Source: Mytilisepta virgata
Taxonomy: Eukaryota > Mollusca > Bivalvia > Mytilida > Mytilidae
DNA: 64,000 nt
Direction: 5' to 3'
Assembly (NCBI GenBank): GCA_028015205.1
Contig: CM051521.1
Span: 91,674,513 to 91,738,512 of the forward strand
In this document: positions 39,201-48,469 of the stretch, one piece after another
Layout: each line of letters opens with the position of its first letter
Numbering within the stretch: the first letter of the stretch is position 1
Program-made: the position numbers and the translations under genes
The notes under the pieces: model-generated
Databases searched by the model: none
What the model was told of the DNA's origin: nothing
The model's input: only the letters and a program-made list of their open reading frames with translations

Positions 39201-42200
39201 TTGAATACATAATTTTAAATAAATCGTCGTTGCCTGTAAATAAGGATTCAAGATACTAGCAATTTTAATTAAACTTTATGATGAAATACAATTAAATTAA
39301 AATTGGGAGTGTTATTTTTGGCAACTTCGTTTAATAGGGCGTTTTTACCATTCAATCTACATTACGCAATCTTTATTTTTTATCTAGCAGTCGCTTTTTT
39401 GGTAATAATTTTGTATCGGCTTTTATAACTTTGTATGCACCACGCGGTTAGGATTGCTAAGAGGAGGCAGGTACCCAAAAATTGGTATAACCCCACAACA
39501 GACTATTTGACTCTCCGTTAATTCATTTTGTGCTTCCTATTATTGTTTTTGTTTGCATTGCCTTGACAGTGATTAGTCTATTGATCTTTCCTGACATCCC
39601 TTTATCTCATTGCAAAATTGATTTCTTGGATTTTGGGAAACTAAGGAGTAGATCCTCTAGCTAAAAAACTTTCCTACGATTTTATGACTTTAGATACTTT
39701 TGGCCGTAAGCACTGATGAGACATCATTTATTAAAAAAATAATATAAAGTACATTGATATATGTATCATGGGATAATTTTTACGACAGTCAAAATCAAAC
39801 AAACGTCACTTGGTAGGAGGATATGATAATCGTAAAGACAGTCCCTATATTGAACCCTAGTTAATTAGCTTTTAAAGTAAAATAATTATCCCTTTCAAAA
39901 ATGTCCTGATTTTGAAATAATTCAATGGAATGTTGTTTTGGGAAGTGAAAATAATAGGGATGTTGAAATAATTACATTTGTTGTCTATATTTTTTTATAA
40001 ATAATCCTTTTCCATTTTCGACAACTAATTTCATATATTAACACACTTTACTATATGTGTAGTTGAAATTCGCACAGTGTTAGATTTTGTCGTTATGTAA
40101 AATGAAAATGAATTGGGCTTAATATTTGTTTATTGAAGGGATGAAAGTGATAAAGTTCTATTGAAAATTATAAAAGAAATATGGTCGTGCCAAAAAATGC
40201 TGCAAATCCCCGCCTTAGTGACGTACCCAAATGTGGATAATGGCGATCACCATTAAAGGCTTGTATTTGCAAGTGATTTTCCGTACTGCTACCTGTAATA
40301 GAATTCGTGACGTAAGTCGACTCAAATAAACAGACATGTATAGTAAAATAAAAATATAGTATACGTTTAATGACAAGAAAGCCATTAAAAAGAACCCTTC
40401 ACGCAGTTAAATTTAAAATAAAAAGATCCATCGATTTACTGTTCATGAATACATATATTAAAAGTGCAAACCCAATAGTTCCAAATCTATTTAAAGGGCA
40501 CTCTCAATTTCTGCGTCTGTTTAATATTTTTCCGTGGGGTTACATCCAACACCGTTACTACGAATAAAATTATTTTTGTTTTTTTTTAATTCGCATCGTA
40601 GAACTTAGCGTAATGCAAGGCTTCACTGTGAAGACATATGTACAGGCATTCGACGACTTGATTCAGTTTTTTTCTCAACATTATCAAAAATTATTTCGGG
40701 GCGTCATTCGACAATGCAATCTTACTACTATTCATGGAAGTAGGATTGGTCTTCATTACGGGCACATATTATATTGTGATATCTCGCCATGAAATAATTT
40801 TTTACCGTGCAGAAAATAATCAAAAAATTCAGGGCAAACTATTTTCAGATACCCTTTGTGGTCATTTTTACCACTTGTATTTATCGTAAAAGTAGGATTT
40901 CACAATTTCTCAATGGCCAAGACCTATTTCTTTTTAAAATTTCATTGCACTTTAAAAGTGAATCGTTATTGTCTGGCAATGAAACGAATATAATAACGCA
41001 TAACAAGTTATATATAATACATAGTCATTGTCGGAAAATATAGAAATTAGGGGCACAGAAGGTATTCAAGAGAAATATTTGACACAGAACTTTTAAAAAT
41101 TTCTAACCATTTCCAAAACTTATTTCGGTTATTATTCCTAATCTTTCTACAAACCATGTGAATAAAATTTCATATTCAGCCAAACAAGCCGGCAAGTACA
41201 GTGCACATGTATTTCTTCTCGTGTATTCCAGAAATATTTTTCCTCAAACTTTCATTCAACTTGTAACTCTATATGCATAAACATAAGTCTATCTATTATT
41301 TTTTCATCATATATTTAAATTTCAATCATTTCTAAATATAATTTGTACAAAAATCGTTTAAATTGAGCCTTCATTACGTCATATTTACAATGTTTAAAAC
41401 TTGTGGTTAGACTAAGATGTTTTGTTTGTTGTAACTTATATACGTGCTGTTTATTATGTTCTTCTGGTAGTAAAATACTTTACAGGTGAGTAACCAAATC
41501 TTGACGAAAGCGTGGATAGTCAAAAGCGCGGGCTACACAACAGGCCTTTTATGGTAATTGTTACACAGAAAATCTCATGCAAAAACAAGCCTTTTATGGT
41601 GATGGCCACCACCCACATTTGGATACCTCACTAAGGCGGAGCTTTGCAGCATTTTTGGCACGATAATATGATTTTTTTGTAACAGTTCACACGAGTTTAT
41701 GACATAACATACATCTAACGGATTAATATCTTTCTTATAACTATAGTAAACATATTTAATTTATTTGAAACTCAAGTGCAATTAGGTTCTAGTTATTTTT
41801 AACATAACAGGAACGATTGATAATAAGGTGAAATTTATAGGCCAATAACATACTTGTCGAGTTTAGGTTATAACAAGTAATAGCTATAGCTTTTCAAAAA
41901 GCTTGCCTGTCTAGCTTTTAAAATATGTATCTGTATAATACATGATAAGTATGAGGCTTAATGCTATGCTAAATATTTACCGCGACAGTTGACCTACAAC
42001 AGTTGACTGAGCAATAGCAGCAGCATAGTTTTGGTAACTGACAGGTTACATTATGGTTACTTCAAAAGATAAAGTAAAATGCATTTTATGTCTTTAATTC
42101 CATTGAATATAAGGCTTAACCAAATGAGGGTAAAAATATCATAGACAAATTTAAATGCTTAAAAACAAAATTAATGATTTAATATGAACTTGTTAAAGGC

Positions 42201-45200
42201 AACTATTTTGTAACGGTAAATGCAAAAACAAACTATTATAAAGTAAACAAATAGTAATATTATCAAGTTTTCTCGTTAACGGAACCAAGTCTTTTCCCAG
42301 GACGGCCATGACAGCGTGCAGTAAGTTAGAACCTAAATTATGACTTTTTCAGTTATATTAATATTGTCAACCCTGACATTTTCCACACACTTACTGTTGT
42401 AACTTACGTTCAAATCAGTCATTCTTCAACAAAAGATTGTTTATCCGTCTCCTTTAAAATGAAATACAGCCGTTCCGATAAAAAAAACACATCTCGTTTT
42501 TTATTTATTAAATGTATTGTTTTTTAACGTGCTTAAAAGTTAATTCTGATGCAAATTTCAAACGTGTTGAAATATGACTATGCTAATTATTGCAATGCAT
42601 CAATCGAATACTTTGAAGTACGTAAATATATAACACTTTGAATACGCATGTTAGACTGTCAATCAAAAGTAAGGCGGCGCTTCCATAACTTCAACTATTG
42701 CTGATAAGTCTCAAGCTGCGTACTTGTAGAAAACTCGATTCGCTCATCGTCATAGAATTTTGCGAACTCGAACTCGAATCTTAGATATGCCCGACACCAA
42801 GCCGTGGCGCCAGGCAACAAGCCATCAGAATTCTTATGAGGAACCAGAGTGAGTTATCTTTTCCTAACCAATGTAGGTAAGGGAGATAATTACATTCTCT
42901 CCCTTTTGTCCTGTGGCTAAAAGGGAGACAAATTTATTATCTCCCTTACCTACATTGGTTAGGAAAATATAACTCACTATGGTTTCTTATTGGACAATTT
43001 ATGCGTCGCCTTTGGCCGATTTGGTCTTGTTTCGTATAAAGCGGATTTTTCGTGATAGGAAAGGAGAAAAAATTTTCAGTTCCGTCCATATAAATGTTGT
43101 ACGTCACTTAAAAATCGTCACTTTTGCATCTAATCTACCCTAGTGAACCTGGTATTTGTTTGCCGAGTGTTTAAAATGAAGATTTAAACCTTGTTGACGT
43201 AAGTCCAGATATTTGTCATGAAAATATAGATGAGCGAGAAACCGATGTTGAATTGCACTAAAAATGGTTAAAAATATGTATACGACGCAATACCTGAAGT
43301 TGAATTGAAAATTTCATAACTTGTAGCAGGACATTTCCACTCTGGTGTAGACGATAGGATTAATATTGGAATGATGTATAGTGGTGTTGGTCCTTGGTAT
43401 AATGGAAGCCTAAAAAATGCATGTTTACTTAATAATAATACGTTAAACTAAAGATGGCTTTTAATGTAATTGAAAAGAAAATAATTTTTAAAAATTCCTG
43501 CATCAGCGAACTAATATAATAGTTAGAATATATTATTAAGTAAAATCTTGATGGTTAAGAAGTGGACATATAAATAATTTTAACGTAATTTTTTTTTCTT
43601 TAAACGATTTATGAACTAATAACAATTTTCATATTATCAAATATTAACGTATACATGCCTGATACCAAAAGTTGACTGAAGAAAAGTTGTAATGGCAGCC
43701 ATAACTATGGTCGTACATAGTAACTGAACCTGTATATCATAGTCTTTGTCAGCACATGCTGCCTGGGCTACCAAAAGTGAATTCATGACACAAAATGGTA
43801 AACCCATTAGTGTTTGCTGTAAAATAGTATGTATAACTATAAAAAATGACTCAGATTTAATATTGTATACAATACTGTTGTTACGTTTATTTCGATTTTG
43901 TTTTTTATTTTGATTTTTATTTTGAGTTTTTGACACCCTTGTTTTGGATGCAATGAAAAAAGCTTGCTACAGAAACATGCTGAAAAATGTGAGTCCTTGT
44001 ACATCCTTTAAGCAAAAGTTCAGAAAATCGTAATTGCACTAACACTACCTCTGTCAAAGATTCGAGATGAATGAAAATATTTTTCAGAGAAAATGTCAAT
44101 ACCGGGAATCTTTTTTAAGTTGCTTGGTGTTCTCGATAGGTCAATATCTTTCGTAATATTCAAGAAATAAAATTAAAATTATTTTTAATGTAGATTCTTT
44201 GAAGTAGTTTGCAATTTTTAACGATACTAATCTACAACCCCAGCTGTTTCATGGTACATAAAACTTATTATTACAGAATGTCAATTAATAATGTACTTTT
44301 ATCTTAACGCGACACTAAAGTTAGTCTAGTTGTTGGTGTTTTGCAAAGAAAATATCGGCAAAAGAATATCAAAGCGATGCTACATTGTTGGTAAATTCCA
44401 CAAGGACAAAACCTAAAGACACTCGTCGAATTTTTGAAAACATTAATATAGCAAACAAATACTACTGGTTGGGTGAAGTCAAGCATTAAAGCCAATTGAG
44501 AATGTTAAGCAATATAACTACTACCTAAATTGATTTAGTTTTTAATGCAGAATTTGCGTACTCTTCCGAATCACTTAGATTCATTATTGGTTCATGTCCT
44601 TTCACCGTTTTAGTTTTGCCTAAAGTTTGTTTTTAATTTGTTCATTTTCATTCACAGGACTTTTAATCCCCGCACTTCTAAGATATTGTTATCGCCCCCG
44701 TCCATCTGTCCGTCCGTCCGTCCGTCTGTTTGTCCGTCTTTCCGTCTGTCTGTCCGTCCGTCCGTCCGTCCGCCACCGTGACTTTCTTGTGACCTAAACT
44801 CCTCGTTCATTTTTAAATTCATGCATATAAGATTTTCAAATTTTCATTTTCAAAAATTGGGGCCCACAGGGGTCGAATTTCGAAAATTGGGAATTTCAGT
44901 TTGTGACCTAAACTCCTCTTTCATTTTTCATTTTATGCATTTAATGTCTATACAGTATTCTTAAATATTGTATTTAGATGCGCAATAAGGTTTTAGAATT
45001 TTGATTTTCAAAAATTGGGGCCTAAAGGGGTTGAATTTCGAAAATTGGTAATTTAAGCTTGTGGCCTAAACTCCTCATTCATTTTTAATTTCATGCATTT
45101 AATTTCTATACCATATTGTCACATACTGTATGTAGATGTGCAATAAGGTTTTATAATTTTGCATTTCATAAATTGGGGCCCACACGGTAGAATTTTGAAC

Positions 45201-45857
45201 ATTGTAAATTTAAGCTAGTGATCTAAACTCCTCCTTAATTTTTCATTTCATTCATTTAATTTCTATACAGTATTGTCACATACTTCTTACATCAACTCCT
45301 CTTTCATTTTTCATTTGTATTCAAAGATATAATTGTGAAAAGGGTGCACAGGGATACATTATGTGGGGAGTGCGGGGATAGCTGTCGTTTCCGACTGCCT
45401 TAGTCTAGTTTTTGTTTGTTAGTTTTTTCCTTTCTTCCATGTATTCTGTTCATTGTAAAAATCATGTATAGTAAAGTTAGACAATAACATTTTAGATACA
45501 CAAGATGAGCACATTTCGTCGATTTACGACTCTTATTTGTGCTCAAGGCATAAAATGGTGAAAACCGGAACAGTTAGAATTACCGGAACGTTGAAGAGCA
45601 AATTTAAATACCAAAAATGACCAAAAGGTTGAGCTGTGCCTAGGGAGATGTTCTTTATATTGTGTTTGTCTTACCTGAAAAGCAAAAAGAAATGTCATAA
45701 CTATTGGTGGTGAATCACTGACTCTGTATAATAACTTCCATCTGTCATCTTCTATTACAATATGTGTATATTCTTCATCAGTTTCCTCTTCAGTTTGTAA
45801 TGATTTGTTGTTTGTGACTAATTCATGAACATCCATACTTTTTCCATTCAAAGCCAT
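23990..45857 (-). CDS. SLC23/NAT family transporter, 11 coding exons, 612 aa
   Basis: Spliced - strand gene. Coding exons: 45857-45675, 43816-43659, 43409-43294, 38924-38866, 36496-36315, 31832-31712, 30183-30027, 28579-28326, 28002-27729, 25352-25257, 24228-23990. Lengths and phases join without a stop (1839 nt). The family moves nucleobases or ascorbate across membranes (14 TM segments, UraA fold). Matches include SPPIVMTFLFAFQ (TM1), FLQSTFGIRLPLYQGP, REMQGSLIMAGG, VGPLTVVP, SPHWGVA, TDYGADTIRRTPWFIMPYPG, SIVESIVDY with Glu351 (TM8), PPPPTSAVNRGI, and YADMNSARNIAVLG. Two hallmarks differ: the TM1 Gln-His pair is Gln-Gln (61-62), and the NAT signature [QEP]-N-x-G-x4-T-[RKG] reads NNTALIGMTK (401-410). 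Substrate is therefore unclear. Length is usual for SVCT proteins. Intron 2 uses a GC donor. A second tandem copy lies upstream at 61.7-62.5 kb. Confidence 0.9.
25257..25352 (-). CDS. SLC23 gene 1, coding exon 10
   Basis: 96 bp. Encodes GNGEFDRFLVMMLSNPLFVG then GALAFILDNTVK, the family's last TM (FVGG...FILDNT). Acceptor TTTGAAAG is unusually purine-rich; donor AAG|GTAAGT is perfect. The same length and phase occur in the second gene. Confidence 0.93.
25661..27183 (-). mobile_element. Complete Tc1-like DNA transposon (1523 bp) in SLC23 intron 9
   Basis: Perfect 27-bp terminal inverted repeats (TACTCTCTCAAAAAAG... at 25661 and its complement ending 27183), flanked by TA duplications (25659-25660 and 27184-27185). 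It encloses one intact transposase. It sits inside intron 9 of SLC23 gene 1 in the same orientation as the host gene. Perfect TIRs and an unbroken ORF indicate a young insertion. Confidence 0.95.
25847..26854 (-). CDS. Tc1-like transposase, DD34E, 335 aa, intact
   Basis: N-terminal helix-turn-helix pair (residues 1-110) with a GRPR linker (56-59). The catalytic domain shows Asp149 in WFSDESRF, Asp237 in HDNAQPHTAR and Glu272 in SPDLNPIEHLWD; 34 residues separate the second Asp and the Glu, the Tc1 spacing. Length is normal for the family and no stop or frameshift is present. It catalyses cut-and-paste transposition at TA sites. Base composition is clearly richer in G+C than the surrounding intron, a hint of recent arrival or horizontal origin, though this is inference. 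The start ATG at 26854 gives MPRLDAATRN, the usual beginning of this family. Confidence 0.97.
   Translation of the reverse strand: MPRLDAATRNIAIGRLEAGESQNAVAVTYNVHRSTISRLWGRYLQLGTTTDRPRSGRPRVTTRAQDRYIRLFHLRNRTIAATETAVNVPGLRRISAQTVRNRLRSHGLRARRPYFGATLRRQHRRARVRWCTTVRAWNLQNWRRVWFSDESRFQLEKRDGRIRVYRRRNERFAQNCVVERDNFGGGSVMMWAAISYARNTQLIHIQGNLNAVRYRDEILRPHLLPVIDIRREIFQHDNAQPHTARVTVDFLEQQNVNVIRWPSRSPDLNPIEHLWDEVDRRVRQRQPPPQNLQQLQQTLQFEWQRIPRVRTQRLIQSMPRRVGAVLQANGGHTRY
27729..28002 (-). CDS. SLC23 gene 1, coding exon 9
   Basis: 274 bp. Encodes VASRRVFQMLAIQVLICGIL, IPYPVLGGSMILCFGMF, YADMNSARNIAVLGASLFIG and the following VPTW. Acceptor TTTCCAG, donor CAG|GTATGG, phase 1 out. Confidence 0.93.
28326..28579 (-). 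CDS. SLC23 gene 1, coding exon 8 (NAT signature)
   Basis: 254 bp. Contains TM8 (SIVESIVDYITCSR, with the conserved transport Glu), the PPPPTSAVNRGI loop, FFGAGHGTTTY and the altered signature NNTALIGMTK. Acceptor TTTTTCAG, donor AAG|GTATGA, phase 0 out. Confidence 0.93.
30027..30183 (-). CDS. SLC23 gene 1, coding exon 7
   Basis: 157 bp. Encodes ILFCILIGWALCGILTYTGY and then TRTDYGADTIRRTPWFIMPY, the family's R-T-D...PW...PYP segment. Acceptor CTTGCAG, donor CTG|GTAAAT, phase 1 out. Confidence 0.93.
31531..31675. repeat. Foldback hairpin element in SLC23 intron 6
   Basis: Two ~56-bp arms (AACAGATATAGCATGTTCTT and GGGGTATTTGCGAAAAATAC, mirrored at 31640-31675) around a 33-bp loop. It lies only 37 bp from the donor of exon 6. 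A related single arm may lie at 31380-31450. Confidence 0.75.
31712..31832 (-). CDS. SLC23 gene 1, coding exon 6
   Basis: 121 bp, too short for a long open-frame scan. Encodes GTFVLSVIFGVYLNGWNMPL followed by PMISRRRGFHIVRYPLQQVLG, aligning with the TM and basic loop before the F-P-I motif. Acceptor TTTTGCAG, donor GGGG|GTAAAT. Phases 2 in and 0 out fit both neighbours exactly. Confidence 0.88.
31923..31950. repeat. Poly(T) and (GTT)n tract
   Basis: About 25 T residues followed by GTTGTTGTTGTTGTT. On the - strand this is a poly(A) stretch in intron 5; no attached retroposed body was identified. Confidence 0.7.
32259..35995 (-). mobile_element. 3.7-kb long-TIR (Mutator-like) element in SLC23 intron 5
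   Basis: The left end TATCGTCGGAAACC and right end CTTCCGACGATG are the two unlike arms also found in the 564-bp element at 59776-60339, here in reverse order. Right-type arm: CATTTTGATTGG, ACAGCCAATCAAGTGA (32260-32440). Left-type arm: CTAACAATAATGGAATTC complement, CCAAAGTGGAGA (35770-35990). Both sides are flanked by ATAAATAAA (32246-32254 and 35996-36004), a 9-bp candidate target duplication with four extra bases on the left. Long inverted arms and 9-bp duplications suggest a Mutator-like element. No transposase was found inside; a satellite block occupies 34140-34930. Confidence 0.7.
34140..34930. repeat. ~145-bp satellite array inside the long-TIR element
   Basis: About 5.5 monomers of the same satellite as 1-1260 (CCTAGACCCACCATATTTGG-type phrases, GTCAGTCTGACACC, CAATTTCATG). 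It lies wholly within the 32259-35995 element. Confidence 0.85.
36315..36496 (-). CDS. SLC23 gene 1, coding exon 5
   Basis: 182 bp. Encodes MQGSLIMAGGIHMLIGLTGL to SPHWGVAI, covering two TM segments with the conserved VGPLTVVP and HWG. Acceptor ATTTTTCAG, donor AGG|GTAAAT, phase 2 out. Confidence 0.92.
36741..38095 (+). mobile_element. Non-autonomous Helitron, copy B (1355 bp) in SLC23 intron 4
   Basis: TC start, 3' hairpin CCCGCGCCCGCGCGGG (38068-38083), CTAG end; inserted between A (36740) and T (38096). Body collinear with copies A and C. A diverged satellite monomer lies at about 37830-37920. No helicase. Confidence 0.92.
38259..38399. repeat. Foldback hairpin element in SLC23 intron 4
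   Basis: Inverted arms of ~60 bp: TTAAGGAATTTATC..ATGTG, ATTATCACTCACAAAC against GTTTGTGAGTGAATC, CACATCGATAAATTCCTT. Only a short loop separates them. No duplication is clear. Confidence 0.7.
38526..38861. mobile_element. Harbinger-like MITE (336 bp) abutting SLC23 exon 4 donor
   Basis: Terminal inverted repeats GGCCACACCAAATTGAT... (left 38526-38560, right mirrored 38828-38861), flanked by TTA on both sides (38523-38525 and 38862-38864). A 3-bp TTA/TAA duplication and GGC-type ends fit PIF/Harbinger MITEs. On the - strand the duplication is bases 2-4 of intron 4. Confidence 0.85.
38866..38924 (-). CDS. SLC23 gene 1, coding exon 4 (59-bp small exon)
   Basis: Found by phase: it must accept phase 1, end in phase 0 and finish with the family's Arg-x-Arg-Glu. 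Encodes VNQSEIQSYRETVILPRLRE. Acceptor AGTACAG is weak in pyrimidines. The donor GAG|GTAAGG overlaps the target duplication of a MITE (38526-38861). Confidence 0.8.
40179..41669. mobile_element. 1.5-kb TIR element in SLC23 intron 3
   Basis: About 100-bp imperfect terminal inverted repeats: ATATGGTCGTGCCAAAAAAT, CCGCCTTAGTGACG, AAAGGCTTG on the left and their complements at 41575-41669. The interior is AT-rich; the short frame 40370-40567 matches nothing known. The target duplication is unclear, so the superfamily is unassigned. Confidence 0.7.
42836..42990. repeat. Foldback hairpin element in SLC23 intron 3
   Basis: Arms of ~60 bp (AGTGAGTTATCTTTTCCTAA, CCAATGTAGGTAAGGGAGAT) are mirrored at 42930-42990, with an inner CTCCCTTTT/AAAAGGGAG pair. 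Very strong predicted stem. Confidence 0.8.
43294..43409 (-). CDS. SLC23 gene 1, coding exon 3
   Basis: 116 bp, phase 2 in and phase 1 out. Encodes LPLYQGPTPLYIIPILILSS then TPEWKCPATSYEIFN, the extracellular loop with the conserved EWKCP. Acceptor TTTTTTAG, donor CAG|GTATTG. Confidence 0.9.
43659..43816 (-). CDS. SLC23 gene 1, coding exon 2 (GC donor)
   Basis: 158 bp, from acceptor TTTTACAG to donor CAG|GCATGT. Encodes QTLMGLPFCVMNSLLVAQ to FLQSTFGI and two bases of Arg. The alternative GT five bases earlier would replace the family's FG-x-RLP by FWLP; only the GC donor keeps the motif. Confidence 0.88.
44660..45412. repeat. GC-ended repeat with (GTCC)n block and ~130-bp subrepeats
   Basis: Ends are inverted: AATCCCCGCACTTC (44665) and GGGAGTGCGGGGAT (45367-45380). 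Next to the left end is a GTCC/GTCT-rich block (44700-44770). Internal subrepeats share AAATTGGGGCC, GTGACCTAAACTCCTC and ATTTCTATAC (44795, 44905, 45060, 45225). Non-coding; in intron-free space upstream-side of SLC23 exon 2 (intron 1). Confidence 0.7.
45480..45645. repeat. Dispersed repeat overlapping SLC23 exon 1 downstream edge
   Basis: Copy of the family seen at 21300-21450 and 59690-60440 (CATTTCGTCGATTTACGACTC, ACGTTGAAGAGCAAATTTAA, AATGACCAAAAGG). It ends about 30 bp before the exon 1 donor. Confidence 0.6.
45675..45857 (-). CDS. SLC23 gene 1, coding exon 1
   Basis: 61 codons from ATG 45857. A cytosolic, acidic N-terminus (EEETDEEY) leads into TM1 (SPPIVMTFLFAFQ). The donor CAG|GTAAGA is strong, phase 0. 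An upstream in-frame GTG would extend the frame, but the ATG is the credible start. Any 5'UTR exon is not identifiable. Confidence 0.85.
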
Positions 45858-46795
45858 AATATGTTTAACTGGCTTGGTAGACTTGGAGCAAAACACCGTG
45901 CAAACTATCGTATGTGCTTAGAATTAATTCTCAAACTATAACTGAAAAGTTAGATCGTAAAATCACAGCACCAATACTTACAATTTGGTATTTAGGTAGA
46001 AGTTGTCCGATGTTTTTTTCGGTCGTGTGTATTTATCGTAAAGTCAATGTAGGTTTTTTTGTCAGTTTCTATTATGAGATGAACTTTAATTACTTAAACG
46101 TACCTCGGATAAAATATATAAACACCTACAATGTAATGCTTCAATTGGAAAACCTCAAATGAAATACGTGAGACTTTTATTGGTTGGTTAAATTCATAAA
46201 TGAATAGGTGGGTATAGGTGCATATAGTCGATTGAAATTTTCTTGTATAATATTTATTCACAACAAACCACCAAATGGAAAAATCCAGCACTCTTACTGA
46301 ATTCTAGTAACTTTTAGTCCATCTATTTGACATCATTTTTTATCTGTACTTAATGTTACTCGGCCCAAATCTGAAATGTAATAAGTCTGAATTACTGACT
46401 TGTCTGATCATCCTGAAATTTCATAATTTATTTTGAATCTGTTTTGATCCAATCTGAGCTAGTCTTACGACACATAAGACAGGAAATTAAGGGCGCCTAT
46501 CATAGAAATTTTAAAGCTCCAATGAAACGATTTTACATACTAATTAATATATACTATGAACAGTTATTTGATTAAATATGAGATGCATTTGTCGTTTTGC
46601 CCTTTTCAAGATAACCACTGAAAGAGACAATGCAATGCAATGTTTTAAAAAATGGCAGACACAATGAAAGACTTTAAACCATTACTTGGTTTCAAGAAAA
46701 ATGTACCTATTCATCCAATGACCAATTTCATAAATCACGGTTTCTACGCAATCTGAACCCAAGAAGATTAATAGGTTCATTTTGCTGAAATAGTA
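45858..46795. other. Upstream region of SLC23 gene 1
   Basis: Should contain the promoter and any 5'UTR exon of the - strand gene. I see no clear TATA box, CpG-rich stretch or coding sequence. AT-rich. Confidence 0.4.
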
Positions 46796-46961
46796 TACAT
46801 TAGTTTAGGGGCCATGCAGCTGAAGCCCGCCTAGGAGTGTGGGATTTTCTCGCTGCGTTGAAGAACCATTGGTGGTCTTGAGCTGTTTTCTGCTCTTTGG
46901 TCGGGTTGTTGTCTCTTTGACACGTACATTCCCCGTTTTCATTCTCTATTCTATCTTACAC
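46796..46961. repeat. Mussel-type dispersed repeat, partial copy 1
   Basis: GGGCCATGCAGCTGAAGCC, GATTTTCTCGCTGCGTTGAA, TTGGTCGGGTTGTTGTCTCT and CCCCGTTTTCATTCTC form the right half of a repeat I recall as very common in Mytilus sequence. Its left half appears at 49170-49435. Confidence 0.6.
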
Positions 46962-47101
46962 GAGTTCAAAGTGAAGACTGCAAAATCTTCAACGAGTTTT
47001 TCAAATTCACGTCTTTCCCGAGTTGAGCGCAGCGGAACGAAGGAAAAGACGCTGAATTTTAAAAACGAGTTGAAGATTTTCCAGTTCTTCACTTTTGAAC
47101 T
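46962..47101. repeat. Foldback hairpin element
   Basis: Arms GAGTTCAAAGTGAAGA, AAATCTTCAACGAGTTTTT, AATTCACGTCTTTCC are mirrored at 47040-47101, around a short loop containing CGAGTTGAGCGCAGCGGAACG. Confidence 0.75.
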
Positions 47102-48469
47102 AGAATATAAAGTACCCATTTATTCAGTAAAATGTCGATTTTTAAGTTTCCTGTACCTAGATAAATGAGTACAGTCGACGAAGTTAAATAACGTTATGCC
47201 TGATTGGTCAAAAAGTATGTACATTTTGTGAACGGCGCGATTTGATTGGTCTAAAAGCAGTAGAAGATAAGACCTCGTGCAGTGGGAGATGGGATCGCGT
47301 GAACCGATCTTCAACGGGTCATCTCACATTGAAAATGGTCATTCACGAAATAATATATTTTTTGTCCAGACTAAAAAAATAGGTAAAAACTCCATGCTTC
47401 TTAATGTAAAAATTTCACAATCCCATCCTTAAAAAAAATACCGGGAAAATTATACATAATAATTTCCTTTTTACCAGTTATATTATATTAAAATTTAACA
47501 GAAAAAATATCCAAAATATGTCACGAATTACCTCGAGTCAAAATTACTCAAATATATTCATATGCTTATATTAACATTAAAAGGTTAATCTAATTAAAAC
47601 ATTAATTAGAATTACCATAGCCATACATTCATAATGCAAAATATCTAATGACTCATCAAAAAGTATATCTTCTCATGGTTGGATGAAAAAAAATTACTTG
47701 TAGTAGAATTTGACATTAAGGCTTAAGTAATAATTTTACACAGATTAATGATTACAAGATTTATGGTTGAATGACAAAATTTAGAGCTAAAAATAGTCAG
47801 TTGAAAATGATGGTTGATTTTTTTTAAATTAAATTCTTATTTCAACCTTTACATTGTTAGTTATGGGTTTTAAAATGACTGTGAATTTGTTTTAGTAAGC
47901 ATATGTGCGCCAAGATGTCTGCTCTAACTTTCCAATAAATGACCTCGCACTGAAAAAAATTCTTTGTACATTTTTCAGGTTTGTCTTATAGAACCGTTCT
48001 ATAAGATGATTGTATAAAAAAATAGCTCTGCAATGTACATGATGTACAATGAATAAATATCTGATATAATAAGTTAAATACGTATGGATGTGTATTCTGA
48101 GAGCCCAAAAGATCTATATGTGAACTTGCCATGTAAAAGTAAAATTTTAAATGATAAAACTACTTTTATCTGATTTTCCCAGAACTTTCAAGAAAAGTTC
48201 CGAACAAGGTAAAGACTTGTTGAGATAAGACTTTTTAGATAGATCAAGATACGTTCAGACTTATTCAGATTAGTTTAGTATTTTAGAATCCGATAGAGTG
48301 TATTACCTAAATTTAATTACAACTGTGAAAAAGCTATGACAAATATAAACTAGAGGTAGGGGCTGTCGGAACGCTAGCTATACTCGCACCCAACATTTAT
48401 TTGTAAACAAGGCCAAAATAAAAATATTGTTTGTGTCCCCTCGCCCGACCGACTCAAAAGTTTTTATTC
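47102..48469. other. No gene seen
   Basis: AT-rich intergenic DNA without domain, repeat or splice evidence. Confidence 0.45.

Noticed and set aside
45858..45896. N-terminal extension of SLC23 to the GTG at 45896
   Set aside because: Non-ATG start with no support; the ATG at 45857 gives a normal N-terminus.
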